Positions 53,764 to 62,726 are shown, numbered from the stretch's first letter. The stretch: DNA of 64,000 nt from Melastoma dodecandrum (GCA_029817715.1 JARUPY010000292.1:2869001-2933000); one strand, 5' to 3'. Numbers and translations are program-made. Notes: a model not told the origin generated them from the sequence alone.

Positions 53764-54849
53764 ATGTCGAGCCTATCCGAGCGAAAGGCTCGCCTGATCG
53801 TCCATGGCGATCACCCCTACAATGCCGAACCGCCTCTGAGCCGCCTGCGCGCGCTCTACCGGACCCCGTCGGAGGACTTTTATGTCCGCTGCCACGGCGA
53901 TTTACCGGACCTCGACTCGGAAACCTGGCGCCTTACCGTCGATGGCGGAGCCGGTGTCACGCTGGAATTGTCGCTGCACGACCCGCGGACTCGTTTCCCT
54001 AAAGCCGTCGTCACGGCAACGATGCAATGTGCTGGTAATCGTCGCGCCGACATGCGCGCGGTTGCCCCGGTATCCGGCGATCCGTGGGATGCCGGTGCCA
54101 TCGGGACGGCAGCTTGGACCGGCGTCCGCCTCGGCGACATCCTGCGCGAGGCGGGTGTCGCCGATGTAGCGGATCTCCATGTGGCCTTCGAAAGCTACGA
54201 CATGGTGGAAGGCCGTCCGTACGGAGCCTCGATCCCCATCGGTAAGGCGATGTCACCGGAAACCCTGTTGGCCTACGCCATGAACGGTGAAGCCTTGCTG
54301 CCCGAGCACGGTTTCCCGGTTCGCGCGGTCGTACCGGGCTTTGCGGGCGTGCGCAGCCCGAAATGGCTCCGGCGCCTCGTCGTGCAGGACCATCCGTCCG
54401 ACAACCCGATCCAGGCGGATGATTACAAGCTGTTCCCGCCCGACGTAACCGCGGAGACGGCGGACCCGGGCCAGGGGCACACCATCGACACGATGCCGCT
54501 GAACGCAGCGATCTGCGAGCCGAAACGCGGGGCTACCCTCAAGGCCGGACGGAACAGCATTTGCGGCTACGCGGTGAGCGGCGACCGGGCCATCGTGCGC
54601 GTCGATGTCTCCGGGAACGGAGGCCGGAGCTGGATGCAGGCAGATCTGCAGCACGAGCCGGATGCGCCGTTCGCCTGGACGTTCTGGAGCGTGGAACTCG
54701 ATCTGCCTACAGGTGAGCATGAGCTCGCCGTACGCGCCTGGGACGTGGCCGGCCAGACGCAGCCGGCGCTGCCGGACGATACCTGGAACCACAAAGGCTA
54801 CCTGTGCGCCTGCTGGCACCGGGTACAGATCCGTGTGGACAGTCGCTGA
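53764..54849 (+). CDS. Sulfite oxidase-type molybdoenzyme (cytoplasmic form)
   Basis: 361 residues with no signal peptide. It begins MSSLSERKARLIVHGDHPYN. The Mo-cofactor domain has FYVRCHGDLPDLDSETWRLT, the Mo-ligand Cys in VTATMQCAGNRRADM, GAIGTAAWTGVRLGDILREA and FAGVRSPKWLRRLVVQDHPS. The C-terminal Mo-co dimerisation domain follows (GATLKAGRNSICGYAVSGDR, VRVDVSGNGGRSWMQADL, WNHKGYLCACWHRVQIRVDS). This is the complete two-domain sulfite oxidase architecture without the haem domain. The ATG follows CGGGAGCCC. Electron acceptor unknown. It is a second, distinct molybdoenzyme in this 6-kb cluster. Confidence 0.9.
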   Translation: MSSLSERKARLIVHGDHPYNAEPPLSRLRALYRTPSEDFYVRCHGDLPDLDSETWRLTVDGGAGVTLELSLHDPRTRFPKAVVTATMQCAGNRRADMRAVAPVSGDPWDAGAIGTAAWTGVRLGDILREAGVADVADLHVAFESYDMVEGRPYGASIPIGKAMSPETLLAYAMNGEALLPEHGFPVRAVVPGFAGVRSPKWLRRLVVQDHPSDNPIQADDYKLFPPDVTAETADPGQGHTIDTMPLNAAICEPKRGATLKAGRNSICGYAVSGDRAIVRVDVSGNGGRSWMQADLQHEPDAPFAWTFWSVELDLPTGEHELAVRAWDVAGQTQPALPDDTWNHKGYLCACWHRVQIRVDSR

Positions 54850-54871
54850 GGTGCCATCTCGGGTACCGCGG

Positions 54872-55735
54872 CTAGCCGTCGACGCTGACCTGCACCGACA
54901 TGTCCAAGAAGGCGTCCGCCGGTCCGGCGTAGCTGCCGCTCAGCGGCATGGCCAGCCGGATGTCGCGGGCGACCGCCACCGGGATCAGGTTCGCGCCGCC
55001 GACGGTGCGGTTCGTCGGATCGAAGGTGATCCAACCCGCGCCCGGCAGGAAGATCTGCGCCCAGGCATGCGTGGCCCCCGCATCCACCGAACCCAGCAGG
55101 GTTCGCGACGGGTCGTGAAGGTAGCCCGCGACGACCCGAGCCCCGAAGCCGAGGCTGCGCACCGCTTCGACGAGGAGCGTCGCCAAGTCCCGGCACGAGC
55201 CCATTCTGCGGGACAGGGTCTGGCTCGGGCTCTGCGTGCCCTCGTCCTCGCGAACCTGGTAGGTGATCGCGCTTCCGACGCCGGCATTCAGATCCTTGAG
55301 CAGGGACAGGGTATCGGTCGGGTAGGACGCCACGAACCTCTGCGCCCACGTACGGACGCTTGGCGTTCCCTCGGGATACTGCAGAACCGTCAAGCTGCCG
55401 AGGTCGGTCCATTCGTCGTCGGTGTACCGGAACGGGAACGCGATGGCGGACGCCGCGATGGCAAAAACCGGGTACGCCGCGGCCGATAGTTCGACCCGCG
55501 AAACGCTCTCGACGACGAGACGCTCGGTCGGAGCCCCGAACGTGGCCGTCGCCACGGCATTCCCGGCGACGTCGTAGGCCCAAGTGACGGTGGCGTCTGG
55601 CGAGACCGAAACGTCGCTCGCTAGCAATCGAAGGTCGCGGCTCTCCCGAGGCCGCAGCATCAGCCGGTGCGGTCCGAGGTTGACCGGCTTGCGATAACGA
55701 TACGTCGTCCGGTGGTGAATACGCAGGTCGACCAA
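54872..55735 (-). CDS. Transglutaminase-like cysteine protease-fold protein
   Basis: 287 residues from the TTG at 55735, which has GAGGGG 8 bp upstream; the frame is open further up to 55954 but that part looks non-coding. The N-terminal beta domain is [33 protein letters not shown]. The catalytic triad region is [20 protein letters not shown] (Cys), [28 protein letters not shown] (His) and [11 protein letters not shown] (Asp). This family (transglutaminase_N plus core) is common in alphaproteobacteria, often beside circularly permuted ATP-grasp/alpha-E genes, which are absent here. It is convergent with the sulfite oxidase gene. Confidence 0.88.
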   Translation of the reverse strand: MVDLRIHHRTTYRYRKPVNLGPHRLMLRPRESRDLRLLASDVSVSPDATVTWAYDVAGNAVATATFGAPTERLVVESVSRVELSAAAYPVFAIAASAIAFPFRYTDDEWTDLGSLTVLQYPEGTPSVRTWAQRFVASYPTDTLSLLKDLNAGVGSAITYQVREDEGTQSPSQTLSRRMGSCRDLATLLVEAVRSLGFGARVVAGYLHDPSRTLLGSVDAGATHAWAQIFLPGAGWITFDPTNRTVGGANLIPVAVARDIRLAMPLSGSYAGPADAFLDMSVQVSVDG

Positions 55736-56404
55736 GGAATCAGCCCCTCGATCAATCACGGCCGTGCAGGAGCGCAGGCTTTCTCGCTGCAGCGTAGCAT
55801 GTATCTGGACATGGAACCGGTGGGCTAGGCGATCTGCTGAGACCGCGACCCCTTTATGGGCAACCTTCCTGTGCAAGGTGTTTGGTGAACTGCGGATGCG
55901 GGATTTCGGGCGACGTCCGATTTCGTAGGTTTCTGCCTCGAAGCGGACAGTCATGAAACCACCCTGAGCGGCCTTTCCAGGCCCGGCCGACTTCGCGTTG
56001 ACCTCAATTCAGGCGGTCTGAAAAAGCCGAAGGAGGCGGCGTCTCGCTGAACTCACCGGAAGGTTTGTACATCTAGAAGGTGCAATTCAGGTTGTATCAA
56101 ATGCGATCAAAATTGCTATCAGCATGTACTGTTGGACGGTGCATTCTTCCGCAAGGCACCGATGATAGCTCCACTAGCGATCTAAGCTTGCCACCCAACA
56201 GAAGTCTAGGACGCTCAAAACATGCTCTCCCGCCTCCTCACATCGCTCTGCCTCCAGGCCTTGCGCTCGCCGGTTTGCGGATGGGTGGTGCGGACGATGA
56301 TTATCTGGGCATCTAGAGAAGCGTCGCCCCGTGGCAGGGCCGCCCACGGCGGCGCTGGCAAGATGGTACCAGTGCGGTAGTCAATTGGTCGGCCGGAGCG
56401 TGGT
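55736..56404. other. Intergenic stretch
   Basis: About 670 bp. I see no convincing gene: frames here lack ribosome binding sites and protein-like composition. The middle (about 56050-56220) is less GC-rich than the surroundings. The 5' part may be leader sequence for the transglutaminase-like gene. Confidence 0.45.
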
Positions 56405-57784
56405 TCAAGCCGCGCGGGCGAGATCACCCTCGATGGCGACGAGCGCGCGCTCCAGCGCCGCGAAGCAGATTGGATCGAAGGCCTTGCCGAGGTCCGCGCG
56501 CATGATGCCGAGCGCCTTCTGGAGCGGCATCGCCGCCCGGTAGGGCCGGTCGGCGGTCAGCGCATCGAACACGTCGGCCACCGAGACGATGCGCGTCTCG
56601 GGCGCGATGGCATCCCCTTCCAGTCCGCGCGGATAGCCCTTGCCGTCCAGCCGCTCGTGATGGCCGCCGCCGATGCTGGCCATCTCGTGGAACACCGCCG
56701 CGCGGGTCAGGATCGTCTCGGACAGAGATGCGTGGTTTCGCATATCGCGCCACTCGGCCTCGTCCAGCTTGCCGTTCTTGTCGAGGATCGCGTTCGAGAC
56801 CCCGAGCTTGCCGATGTCGTGCAGCAGCGCCGCGCGCTTCAGCCAGCGGCGGTGCTCGGCTGGGACGCCGAGTTCCTCGGCGATGAGGTCGGCGTAGACG
56901 GCGACCCGCTCGGAGTGGCCGGAGGTGAACGGGCTCTTGGCGTCGATCACCTGGGCGAAGGCCCGGGCGATGTCGTCGAGATAGTCCTCGTCCACTACGA
57001 TCGGGCTGGCCGGCGCCAACGCGAAGACCGCTTCTTCGACCTTTTCCGAGGCCAGGGTGTCCCAGAACTCGGTTTCGGAGGCGATTTTCTCGAAGCAGGC
57101 CACGACCTGGGGGTCGAACCATGTGCCCGCGCGCGCGCGCACCTCGGCGATCGCGGCATCCGGGCCCGCCGCGGTGTGGAAGACGTCCACCACCTGCGCG
57201 AGCAGCGCCACGCGTGCGTAGAGGGGGATCGCAGGGCCGGTGAGACGATCCGGCCGGCCCTTGCCGTTCCAATGTTCGTCGAGCGCGTGGATCGCCGCGC
57301 AGACCGCAGGGGGAAAGCGCAGGCGCGCGGCGATCTCGGCCCCGCGCTGGCAGCGGGTCTGGATCAGGTCGTCGACGATCGTGCCGCCGTTCTGCAGGAT
57401 GTTCAGCACGGCCCTGAACCGCTCGGCGAGGCCGGCATTCAGCCCGGTATGCGCGAACACGAAGCCCAGCACCTTCGGCAGGCTGTCGCTCACCGTCTTG
57501 AAGTCGCGCTTGAAGCTCAGGTCGTCCGACAGGTACAGCGCGCAGATCCGGGCGGCGTTGCTGGAGCAACCCAGGTCCTTCAGCATGATCGTGTAGTAGA
57601 GCTCCCAGAGCGCCTGGGTCGGGAGCCCCATCGCGCGCCCGACATGCATGCCGATATAGGTCGCGCGCACGCAATGGCCGGGCGGCTGCCCCTCGGTCAG
57701 ATCAAGGGCGTGGCTCAGGGCACCGAGAATTTCCGAGAGCTGGATCGTCGTGGCTTCCACTTCGCCGCCTGACACGATCCGCAT
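56405..57784 (-). CDS. HD-GYP domain protein with duplicated HD module
   Basis: 459 residues from ATG 57784 (MRIVSGGEVEATTIQLSEIL). The C-terminal half is a canonical HD-GYP c-di-GMP phosphodiesterase: FTSGHSERVAVYADLIAEEL, LLHDIGKLGVSNAILDK, MRNHASLSETILTRA, GGGHHERLDGKGYPRGL, SVADVFDALTADRPYR. The N-terminal half (about 20-230) is a second, degenerate HD-like module (GHCVRATYIGMHVGRAMGLP, LYYTIMLKDLGCSSNAARIC, ALDEHWNGKGRPDRLTGPAI), in which HD is replaced by KDLG. This resembles the double-HD proteins of alphaproteobacteria. It would degrade the signal made by the GGDEF protein at 43 kb. Confidence 0.9.
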   Translation of the reverse strand: MRIVSGGEVEATTIQLSEILGALSHALDLTEGQPPGHCVRATYIGMHVGRAMGLPTQALWELYYTIMLKDLGCSSNAARICALYLSDDLSFKRDFKTVSDSLPKVLGFVFAHTGLNAGLAERFRAVLNILQNGGTIVDDLIQTRCQRGAEIAARLRFPPAVCAAIHALDEHWNGKGRPDRLTGPAIPLYARVALLAQVVDVFHTAAGPDAAIAEVRARAGTWFDPQVVACFEKIASETEFWDTLASEKVEEAVFALAPASPIVVDEDYLDDIARAFAQVIDAKSPFTSGHSERVAVYADLIAEELGVPAEHRRWLKRAALLHDIGKLGVSNAILDKNGKLDEAEWRDMRNHASLSETILTRAAVFHEMASIGGGHHERLDGKGYPRGLEGDAIAPETRIVSVADVFDALTADRPYRAAMPLQKALGIMRADLGKAFDPICFAALERALVAIEGDLARAA

Positions 57785-58024
57785 CGTTCTCGTCCAGTCT
57801 CTTGTCTTATAGGCCTCTATAGGCGGCGATACTGCCAGCAGAGCCTGACCAAAACGTTGCGCGTGGTCCTGTCGTACTCGCCTAAACGCGGGCCACGGCG
57901 CGGCGGCACGAGCGTTGGCCTGGAGTTTCAAACCGAGGGAACGAGACGTTCGACGCGGCAGGTGCCTCCGCGTCGCGGCTGGGACTAAAGCTATGTCGAT
58001 GTCCGCTTCCAAGCATACGCCTCT

Positions 58025-58228
58025 CGGAAGCGGACCGGCGAAAATCACCCATCTGAGACGTTCACGCGAGCGGTCTGCGGCGGCCGGTGCTGGCCGAAAG
58101 CCGCTGTTCCGCTACGGAGCAGTCTCGCTGCAAAATCGGACGGCTTCCTTCCGATCCAACCCAGCCGTTCGGGACAAACTATGCCGCAGACCGCTTCCGA
58201 GCAGTCGGCTGAAGTTGCGGAGCGACTG
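58025..58228 (+). repeat. Dispersed intergenic repeat, copy B
   Basis: Second copy of the element at 47393-47604, in the same orientation. It has CGGAAGCGGAC at 58025, the identical 19-mer CACCCATCTGAGACGTTCA at 58046-58064, and TCGGCTGAAGTT near 58205. The middles have diverged. Position 57785-58024 before it has no convincing gene. Confidence 0.7.
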
Positions 58229-58612
58229 GTATGGGTGCAGCACCGATTGTCGATCTCAGGCAGGGCTTACCGGCTGACGCCGACGCCTTGGTGGAGCAGG
58301 TGGTTCTGCGACGGGGCAAGCTGAGAGCCGATTTCACTCCTCGTTCGAGCTGTCCGCGCGAGTGCCCAAGACGGACTTGCAGGCTAAATATCTTCCGTGC
58401 GGACCGGCACGAATTACATGATTTTGCCGCGCGGTTGTGTTCGGTTCACCGATAGCGTACCGTTGATTAATCGACTTTTGGCCAGATATCCGGCCGTATC
58501 GCCTCAACAGGGCGAGCGCTCTGCATCTCTCCCATTTTCGACGACCAGCGACTGAGCGCGTGCGATCCATGCGCCCAGCCCGATTTCTTGCCTAACTTGA
58601 TATGGATTACTG
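58229..58612 (+). other. Upstream region of the cold-shock gene
   Basis: About 380 bp with one weak frame (58231-58455, starting MGAAPIVDLRQGLPADADAL) that I cannot support. The rest becomes AT-richer towards the gene, fitting a long 5' untranslated leader as is usual for cold-shock genes. Confidence 0.4.
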
Positions 58613-58822
58613 ATGGCCATCGGCACCGTTAAATGGTTCAACGACACCAAGGGTTTCGGCTTCATCCAGCCGGATGACGGCGGCAAGGACGTGTTCGTCC
58701 ACATCTCCGCCGTCGAGCGCGCCGGCATGCAGGGCCTGACCGAGGGCCAGAAGGTTTCCTACGAGATGGAGACCGACCGCCGCAGCGGCAAACAATCGGC
58801 CGGCAGCCTTCAGGCCGCTTGA
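58613..58822 (+). CDS. cspA: Cold-shock protein, CspA family
   Basis: A 69-residue single OB-fold RNA chaperone. It has both RNA-binding motifs: [18 protein letters not shown] (RNP1) and [13 protein letters not shown] (RNP2), then [20 protein letters not shown]. The C-terminus SAGSLQAA is typical. The ATG at 58613 follows ATATGGATTACTG. A stem-loop lies downstream near 58892. Confidence 0.96.
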   Translation: MAIGTVKWFNDTKGFGFIQPDDGGKDVFVHISAVERAGMQGLTEGQKVSYEMETDRRSGKQSAGSLQAA

Positions 58823-58891
58823 GCATCGCGCGTCCACCTGTGACGCGCTTCGAAGCCGTTCCCATCGCGGAGCGGCTTTACTGTTTTTCGC

Positions 58892-58912
58892 CACCAGAGC
58901 TGAACTCTGGTG
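58892..58912 (+). terminator. Hairpin after cspA / before the DUF6481 gene
   Basis: A perfect 8-bp inverted repeat, CACCAGAG (58892-58899) and CTCTGGTG (58905-58912), with a 5-base loop. A T-run (GTTTTT near 58882) precedes rather than follows it. It may be a processing or terminator structure for cspA, or a leader hairpin of the next gene. Confidence 0.4.
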
Positions 58913-58928
58913 CGCCTCAGGAGCGTAC

Positions 58929-59291
58929 GTGAAGCCCTTCATAGGCAACCAGCTCGTTGAACGCCTCGAAGCGACGGCCAAAGCGCGGCAGGCTACGCTG
59001 GCCCGCTTCCGGGCGCGCCCCACGGCCGATGATCCGACCGTCCTCGCCCGCCAAGCCACGCGACGCGCGATTGCTCAGGCTCGGGAGGTGCGGTCGACCG
59101 AGCGGGAAACGGCGCGTCTCGCCGCGCAGGCTGAGCGCGAGGCTGAGGTTCTGGCTGCTAAGGCAGATGCTGCCGCCGAGCACTCTCGTCAGGCTGCGGA
59201 AAAGGCAGAGCGGCAGGCTGCCCTTGCGGGCGAACAGAAAGCCGCGCGTGACGCGCGTTTTGCGGCGCGCAAGGCGCGCGCCCGCCGGTAG
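58929..59291 (+). CDS. DUF6481 family coiled-coil protein (120 aa)
   Basis: Starts at GTG 58929 (KPFIGNQLVERLEATAKARQ) with CAGGAG upstream. Nearly the whole protein is Ala/Arg/Glu-rich helix: ARFRARPTADDPTVLARQAT, RRAIAQAREVRSTERETARL, EREAEVLAAKADAAAEHSRQ, ending QKAARDARFAARKARARR. This matches DUF6481, a family frequent in Methylobacterium and Sphingomonads and of unknown function. It is cytoplasmic, strongly basic at the C-terminus and possibly nucleic-acid binding. Confidence 0.82.
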   Translation: MKPFIGNQLVERLEATAKARQATLARFRARPTADDPTVLARQATRRAIAQAREVRSTERETARLAAQAEREAEVLAAKADAAAEHSRQAAEKAERQAALAGEQKAARDARFAARKARARR

Positions 59292-59334
59292 ATCGGACTC
59301 GGCCTGCAACCCCCGTCACCCAGGAGAACGACCC

Positions 59335-59532
59335 ATGTCGCACAAGTTCAAGATCGGCGAGCACGTCCGGCAGCTGGGGCTCAGCTACGCTGGTAATAAG
59401 AGCGTCGTTGACGGCCTCTTCGAGGTGGTTCGCCTCACGCCGGACGACCGTTCCGGCGAGCCGACTTACCGGATCAGGTCCGCGAGCGGCGAGCGCGCCG
59501 TGCGCGAAGGCGAGCTCACCCACGCGTCCTGA
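59335..59532 (+). CDS. Small hypothetical protein (65 aa)
   Basis: MSHKFKIGEHVRQLGLSYAG, then VVDGLFEVVRLTPDDRSGEP, TYRIRSASGERAVREGELTH. It follows CAGGAG at proper spacing. The pattern (KIGxxVRL..., FEVVRLxP...YRI) looks like a small beta barrel of a kind seen in many rhizobial and Methylobacterium genomes, with no assigned role. It is 43 bp downstream of the DUF6481 gene and probably co-transcribed with it. Confidence 0.75.
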   Translation: MSHKFKIGEHVRQLGLSYAGNKSVVDGLFEVVRLTPDDRSGEPTYRIRSASGERAVREGELTHAS

Positions 59533-59582
59533 GCGTTTCGGCCGACCGGGCCTTCTCACGGAGACGGCGCCTGCAACGTGCA

Positions 59583-59609
59583 TCCGCCGAGGCTTGCTGG
59601 CTCGGCGGA
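59583..59609 (+). terminator. Stem-loop after the 65-aa gene
   Basis: Perfect 9-bp stem TCCGCCGAG (59583-59591) / CTCGGCGGA (59601-59609) with a 9-base loop. No T-run follows, so it is a weak intrinsic terminator candidate. Confidence 0.45.
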
Positions 59610-59651
59610 GATGTCACGGGCAGCCGGAGATCAAGGCCGTTGAATCTTACG

Positions 59652-59921
59652 ATGATGAACACGCCTGCCCATTCGGCCGACGCGGCCATGATCGAACCTA
59701 ATCAGACGGCCTTCATTCTCAAGGTGACACGCCCTGATGAGGCGGAGTTATCGGGACAGTTGGTGATGTTCTATGTCGCGATCACCACCTCCGAGCAGGA
59801 GGCGTTGGCCATCGTGCGCCGCGCGGTGAAGGATGCCGATGTCGAGCCGACGGGCGTCCGCCTCTCGCAACAGACGGCCAACGCACTCGCTCTGGAAGCG
59901 GGCCTCGCACGGGCCCTCTGA
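59652..59921 (+). CDS. Small hypothetical protein (about 89 aa)
   Basis: From ATG 59652: MMNTPAHSADAAMIEPNQTA, FILKVTRPDEAELSGQLVMF, YVAITTSEQEALAIVRRAVK. It has an alternating strand-helix pattern and no signal or motif. TTG 59640 and ATG 59688 (MIEPNQTA) are other possible starts. No family is recognised. Confidence 0.6.
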   Translation: MMNTPAHSADAAMIEPNQTAFILKVTRPDEAELSGQLVMFYVAITTSEQEALAIVRRAVKDADVEPTGVRLSQQTANALALEAGLARAL

Positions 59922-59969
59922 TCCGACCCCTTCATCCAGCGATGCGGCCAAGCTCCGAGAAGCACCCGC

Positions 59970-60335
59970 ATGGCAGCACGCTCCGTCTTGCGCGACGTTG
60001 ACGGGCCATTGTGCGCGAGGATCCGAGCCGCGGCCAGGGCTGTCTTCGCCGTCGAGTCGGACCTCCGGACGGGACGGTGCGTTGTGATAGGAAGCGGCAA
60101 ACCGAGGAGATCGGCTGTGGACCTTGATCACCTCGCGGAGACCGAGAGCACCCTCACCGTCGCGGACCGCCTCTGGCGTGTCGAGATGCGACGGGTTTTC
60201 GGACCCGACGCGGTTCTGCTTCACGGCTTCGGCCCGGAGAGCCAGGGTGCGCCTGGCACGCGGCTGCGCACGACCTTTACGGCGAGACGGAGCGCGATTG
60301 CGGCGTGGCGGTACGTGCGGCGTCCGGCGGCTTGA
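59970..60335 (+). CDS. Hypothetical protein (121 aa)
   Basis: Starts MAARSVLRDVDGPLCARIRA and contains AVFAVESDLRTGRCVVIGSG and RVEMRRVFGPDAVLLHGFGP. Its C-terminus is basic. It has no transmembrane segment and no recognisable domain. It lies in the run of small plus-strand genes. Confidence 0.5.
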   Translation: MAARSVLRDVDGPLCARIRAAARAVFAVESDLRTGRCVVIGSGKPRRSAVDLDHLAETESTLTVADRLWRVEMRRVFGPDAVLLHGFGPESQGAPGTRLRTTFTARRSAIAAWRYVRRPAA

Positions 60336-60499
60336 GCCGATCGCGTAAACAGGCCGCTGCGTCCAAACTCCAGCAAATTCCGATGCCCCGCCGCCCGATC
60401 CAAGAATTGGCAGTGGTGCTTTGATCCGGGAAGGCGCATAGCATCGTACTCCCTCCGCGCAATCCCGTGCTTTGGGCGACGAAGCGGAGAGTGAATGAC

Positions 60500-60652
60500 A
60501 TGGCGCGCGAATTTACGACCGGCAAAGCACAGGCGGTCACACCCGAGGACTTCAACGAGCGTGTAAAGCGGCTCTTGGCCAACAAACCTGAACCTCTCCC
60601 TCCAGAGCCGAAGATCAGAAACAGGACCGGCAGGCCACCCCAGAAGGCGTGA
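60500..60652 (+). CDS. Small basic hypothetical protein (50 aa)
   Basis: MAREFTTGKAQAVTPEDFNE, RVKRLLANKPEPLPPEPKIR, NRTGRPPQKA. It has a short helix followed by a Pro/Lys/Arg-rich tail, and GCGGAGAG lies upstream of the start. It could be a nucleoid or ribosome-associated peptide; this is only a guess from charge. Confidence 0.5.
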   Translation: MAREFTTGKAQAVTPEDFNERVKRLLANKPEPLPPEPKIRNRTGRPPQKA

Positions 60653-60872
60653 GGGCACCGGTCCGGGGGCGTCTGCCGCATGCGAGCGTCGGCCAGTCCC
60701 GGTCCTATCCCGGGCCCGCTCGGGTACGAGGCGAGAGCCCAGCGATGCTTCCCGGCAGCGGGCCCTTGGCATCGCTTCGGGCGGGGAGCGGACGCACCGC
60801 AAAAGTTACCCACGTATCCGCGAGGACAGATCGATTACGAGCGACACACGCGTCCAAGGCGGCGCACGAGGC

Positions 60873-61310
60873 GTGGCCCCTCTGTCCGCCGATCCTCCCG
60901 TCCTGGATCGATCCTGCGGCTCCTGCACGCTGTGTTGTCGTGTTCTGGAGATTCGGGCCCTTGACAAACCCGCGGGCGTTCTGTGCCGGTACAACACCGG
61001 AACGGGATGCGGGATATACCCCGAGCGCCCGGCGACCTGCGCCCGATGGCATTGCCTATGGCGCAGGATCAACGCGCTGCCGGACACGCTCAGGCCTGAT
61101 CGTTCTGGCGTGATGTATTCGCTGGATAGTCGCTCCCCCGCGGCCGACGGGCCCGATGCGGCCTGTATCGTCGGGCGCGCCGTGCATAACGACCGGGACT
61201 TCGATCGACCGGAGACGGTCGAAGCTTTTGCCATGTTCGTTCGCGAGGGATCCTTTCCGGTGTGGAAGGTCTCCGCGCGCGGGGCCTTCCTCGTGCATCC
61301 GGGTCTGTAG
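60873..61310 (+). CDS. YkgJ-type CxxCxxCC cluster protein
   Basis: 145 residues from GTG 60873. It contains DRSCGSCTLCCRVLEIRALD with the CxxCxxCC signature, then VLCRYNTGTGCGIYPERPAT, CARWHCLWRR, a second Cys group. This is the YkgJ / zinc- or iron-chelating family, thought to bind a metal cluster. C-terminal FVREGSFPVWKVSARGAFLV is helix-strand. Cytoplasmic. The gene stands alone. Confidence 0.82.
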   Translation: MAPLSADPPVLDRSCGSCTLCCRVLEIRALDKPAGVLCRYNTGTGCGIYPERPATCARWHCLWRRINALPDTLRPDRSGVMYSLDSRSPAADGPDAACIVGRAVHNDRDFDRPETVEAFAMFVREGSFPVWKVSARGAFLVHPGL

Positions 61311-61474
61311 ATCGTACCGCCGGGACTGCAGCAAGCCGGCTCTTGCTCAGCGGTGATCCGCGCAGGGAGGTGACGTGGCGCTGAACGCTGACGGCACCTC
61401 GACGCTCAGGACCATCGGGATGTGCTATCAAGTCCGTCAGGGTGCGCCCATCGCTGCCCGCTCAGGAGATTCCG

Positions 61475-61843
61475 ATGCCCGTCATCCGGTGGCTGATCTC
61501 CAAAACCATCCAGTTCTTCCTCGGCAACGCTCATGAGCGGAAGTCCGATGCGATCGCCAAGCGGAAGGAAAACGGAGCTTTCGAGGGCGCGTCTGCGAGC
61601 AAGGATCGGAAGTTCGAGGAAAACTACGCCGCGGCTGCACGCCTCCTCAGAACGCGGATCGATAAAGCGTTCCCGGACGCCTACTATGCGAGGCTGAGCT
61701 CGGGCCGGAACAGCGCCTACGATTACGGACAGGACCGTTCGATCGCCGTTGACACCATGTCGGTCGCCATAGCCATGGCGCTGCGGAACGGTGCCACCGT
61801 TCAACAGGCTGCCAGCGCCGGCGCAGCAAGCATCGGGATCTGA
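61475..61843 (+). CDS. Hypothetical protein (122 aa)
   Basis: From ATG 61475, with CAGGAG upstream: MPVIRWLISKTIQFFLGNAH, ERKSDAIAKRKENGAFEGAS, FEENYAAAARLLRTRIDKAF. A hydrophobic N-terminal helix (residues 3-17) is followed by a charged, soluble part ending AASAGAASIGI. It may be membrane-associated. No family is recognised. Confidence 0.6.
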   Translation: MPVIRWLISKTIQFFLGNAHERKSDAIAKRKENGAFEGASASKDRKFEENYAAAARLLRTRIDKAFPDAYYARLSSGRNSAYDYGQDRSIAVDTMSVAIAMALRNGATVQQAASAGAASIGI

Positions 61844-62067
61844 TGGAGGGTCACCTGGGCGGGAGCCAGCGCAGCGTCCTCGTTCAGGGTAGGGCTCGTC
61901 GGCGGAGAGGTTCGGTGAGACCGCCGGGGACCCGTCAGGTGCCCGAGGCCTCCGCTGCGCGATCCCGGAACGATTTGTGCCGCGTCGGCACGTTATCTCT
62001 CCGCCGGTTCTGCCATCATGCGTGTCCGCGTAATCCTCGAGAGCAGCTTTGTGCGGACGTCGCGCCG

Positions 62068-62277
62068 CTACGGTGAGCTAAAGGCTGCCTGCTCATCGCG
62101 CGCGAGTTCGGCGCATAGCCCGTCGAGGACTGCTGTGCATCGTTCCGCATTGTCCTCGTGCAAGATCACCTGAAGCAGGATGTCTTGTGCTGCGGTGAGA
62201 TCGTCCCGGTCTGCCCGGCTGACGAGCGGCCGAAGTTCCTCCAGGCCCCCATCGCCTTCACGCGTGCTCAGGTTCAT
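62068..62277 (-). CDS. Small hypothetical protein (69 aa)
   Basis: MNLSTREGDGGLEELRPLVS, RADRDDLTAAQDILLQVILH, EDNAERCTAVLDGLCAELAR. Helical and acidic, cytoplasmic. Its ATG shares a base with the stop of the upstream gene (TGATG, 62275-62279), so they form a two-gene operon. Confidence 0.6.
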   Translation of the reverse strand: MNLSTREGDGGLEELRPLVSRADRDDLTAAQDILLQVILHEDNAERCTAVLDGLCAELARDEQAAFSSP

Positions 62278-62486
62278 CAGTGGCCTCGTGGCAGGGGCGT
62301 CTTGGGCATCAGGCCATCGACGCGCAGCTTCAACCGGGTCGCCCGGATCGCCTCCACGGTCCGCCATGGAACATCCCGGTCGATGCCCTCCGCTTCAAGG
62401 TCCGTGAGTCGATCGATCAGCAGACCTCGCTCCTGAAGGCCGGGATGCTGCGACATGCGCAGGACCACGTCGATCAGCTTCCGCAT
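62277..62486 (-). CDS. Small hypothetical protein (69 aa)
   Basis: From ATG 62486: MRKLIDVVLRMSQHPGLQER, GLLIDRLTDLEAEGIDRDVP, WRTVEAIRATRLKLRVDGLM. Two or three helices, no motif. A GTG one codon upstream or ATG 62522 are other starts. It is translationally coupled to the next gene. Confidence 0.58.
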   Translation of the reverse strand: MRKLIDVVLRMSQHPGLQERGLLIDRLTDLEAEGIDRDVPWRTVEAIRATRLKLRVDGLMPKTPLPRGH

Positions 62487-62552
62487 CACCGGGCATATGC
62501 GCGGTCGGCCGGGCTCTACCATTGGGGCCGATCGTGGCGGTCGGGCATGTAC

Positions 62553-62684
62553 TTAGCCGCGCCCGCTGGTCTTCATGGCAGCCGCAACCGTGCCCTTGGT
62601 TGAGGGTGCCGCCGCGTTGGTCTTGGACACGGGCTTTTTCGGCTTCTTGGTCTCGCGATTTCCGCGCTTCTTTTCCGTCGCCAT
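62553..62684 (-). CDS. Small lysine-rich protein (43 aa)
   Basis: MATEKKRGNRETKKPKKPVS, KTNAAAPSTKGTVAAAMKTS, GRG. It has a very strong AGGAG before ATG 62684. Lysine-rich N-terminus, Ala/Thr-rich tail; disordered. Similar tiny Lys-rich proteins are common in Methylobacterium (from memory), with unknown function, perhaps RNA or DNA binding. Confidence 0.7.
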   Translation of the reverse strand: MATEKKRGNRETKKPKKPVSKTNAAAPSTKGTVAAAMKTSGRG

Positions 62685-62726
62685 GGTCTCGCTCCTGGAT
62701 TTACTGTGAGGGCGGACAGGATCGTC

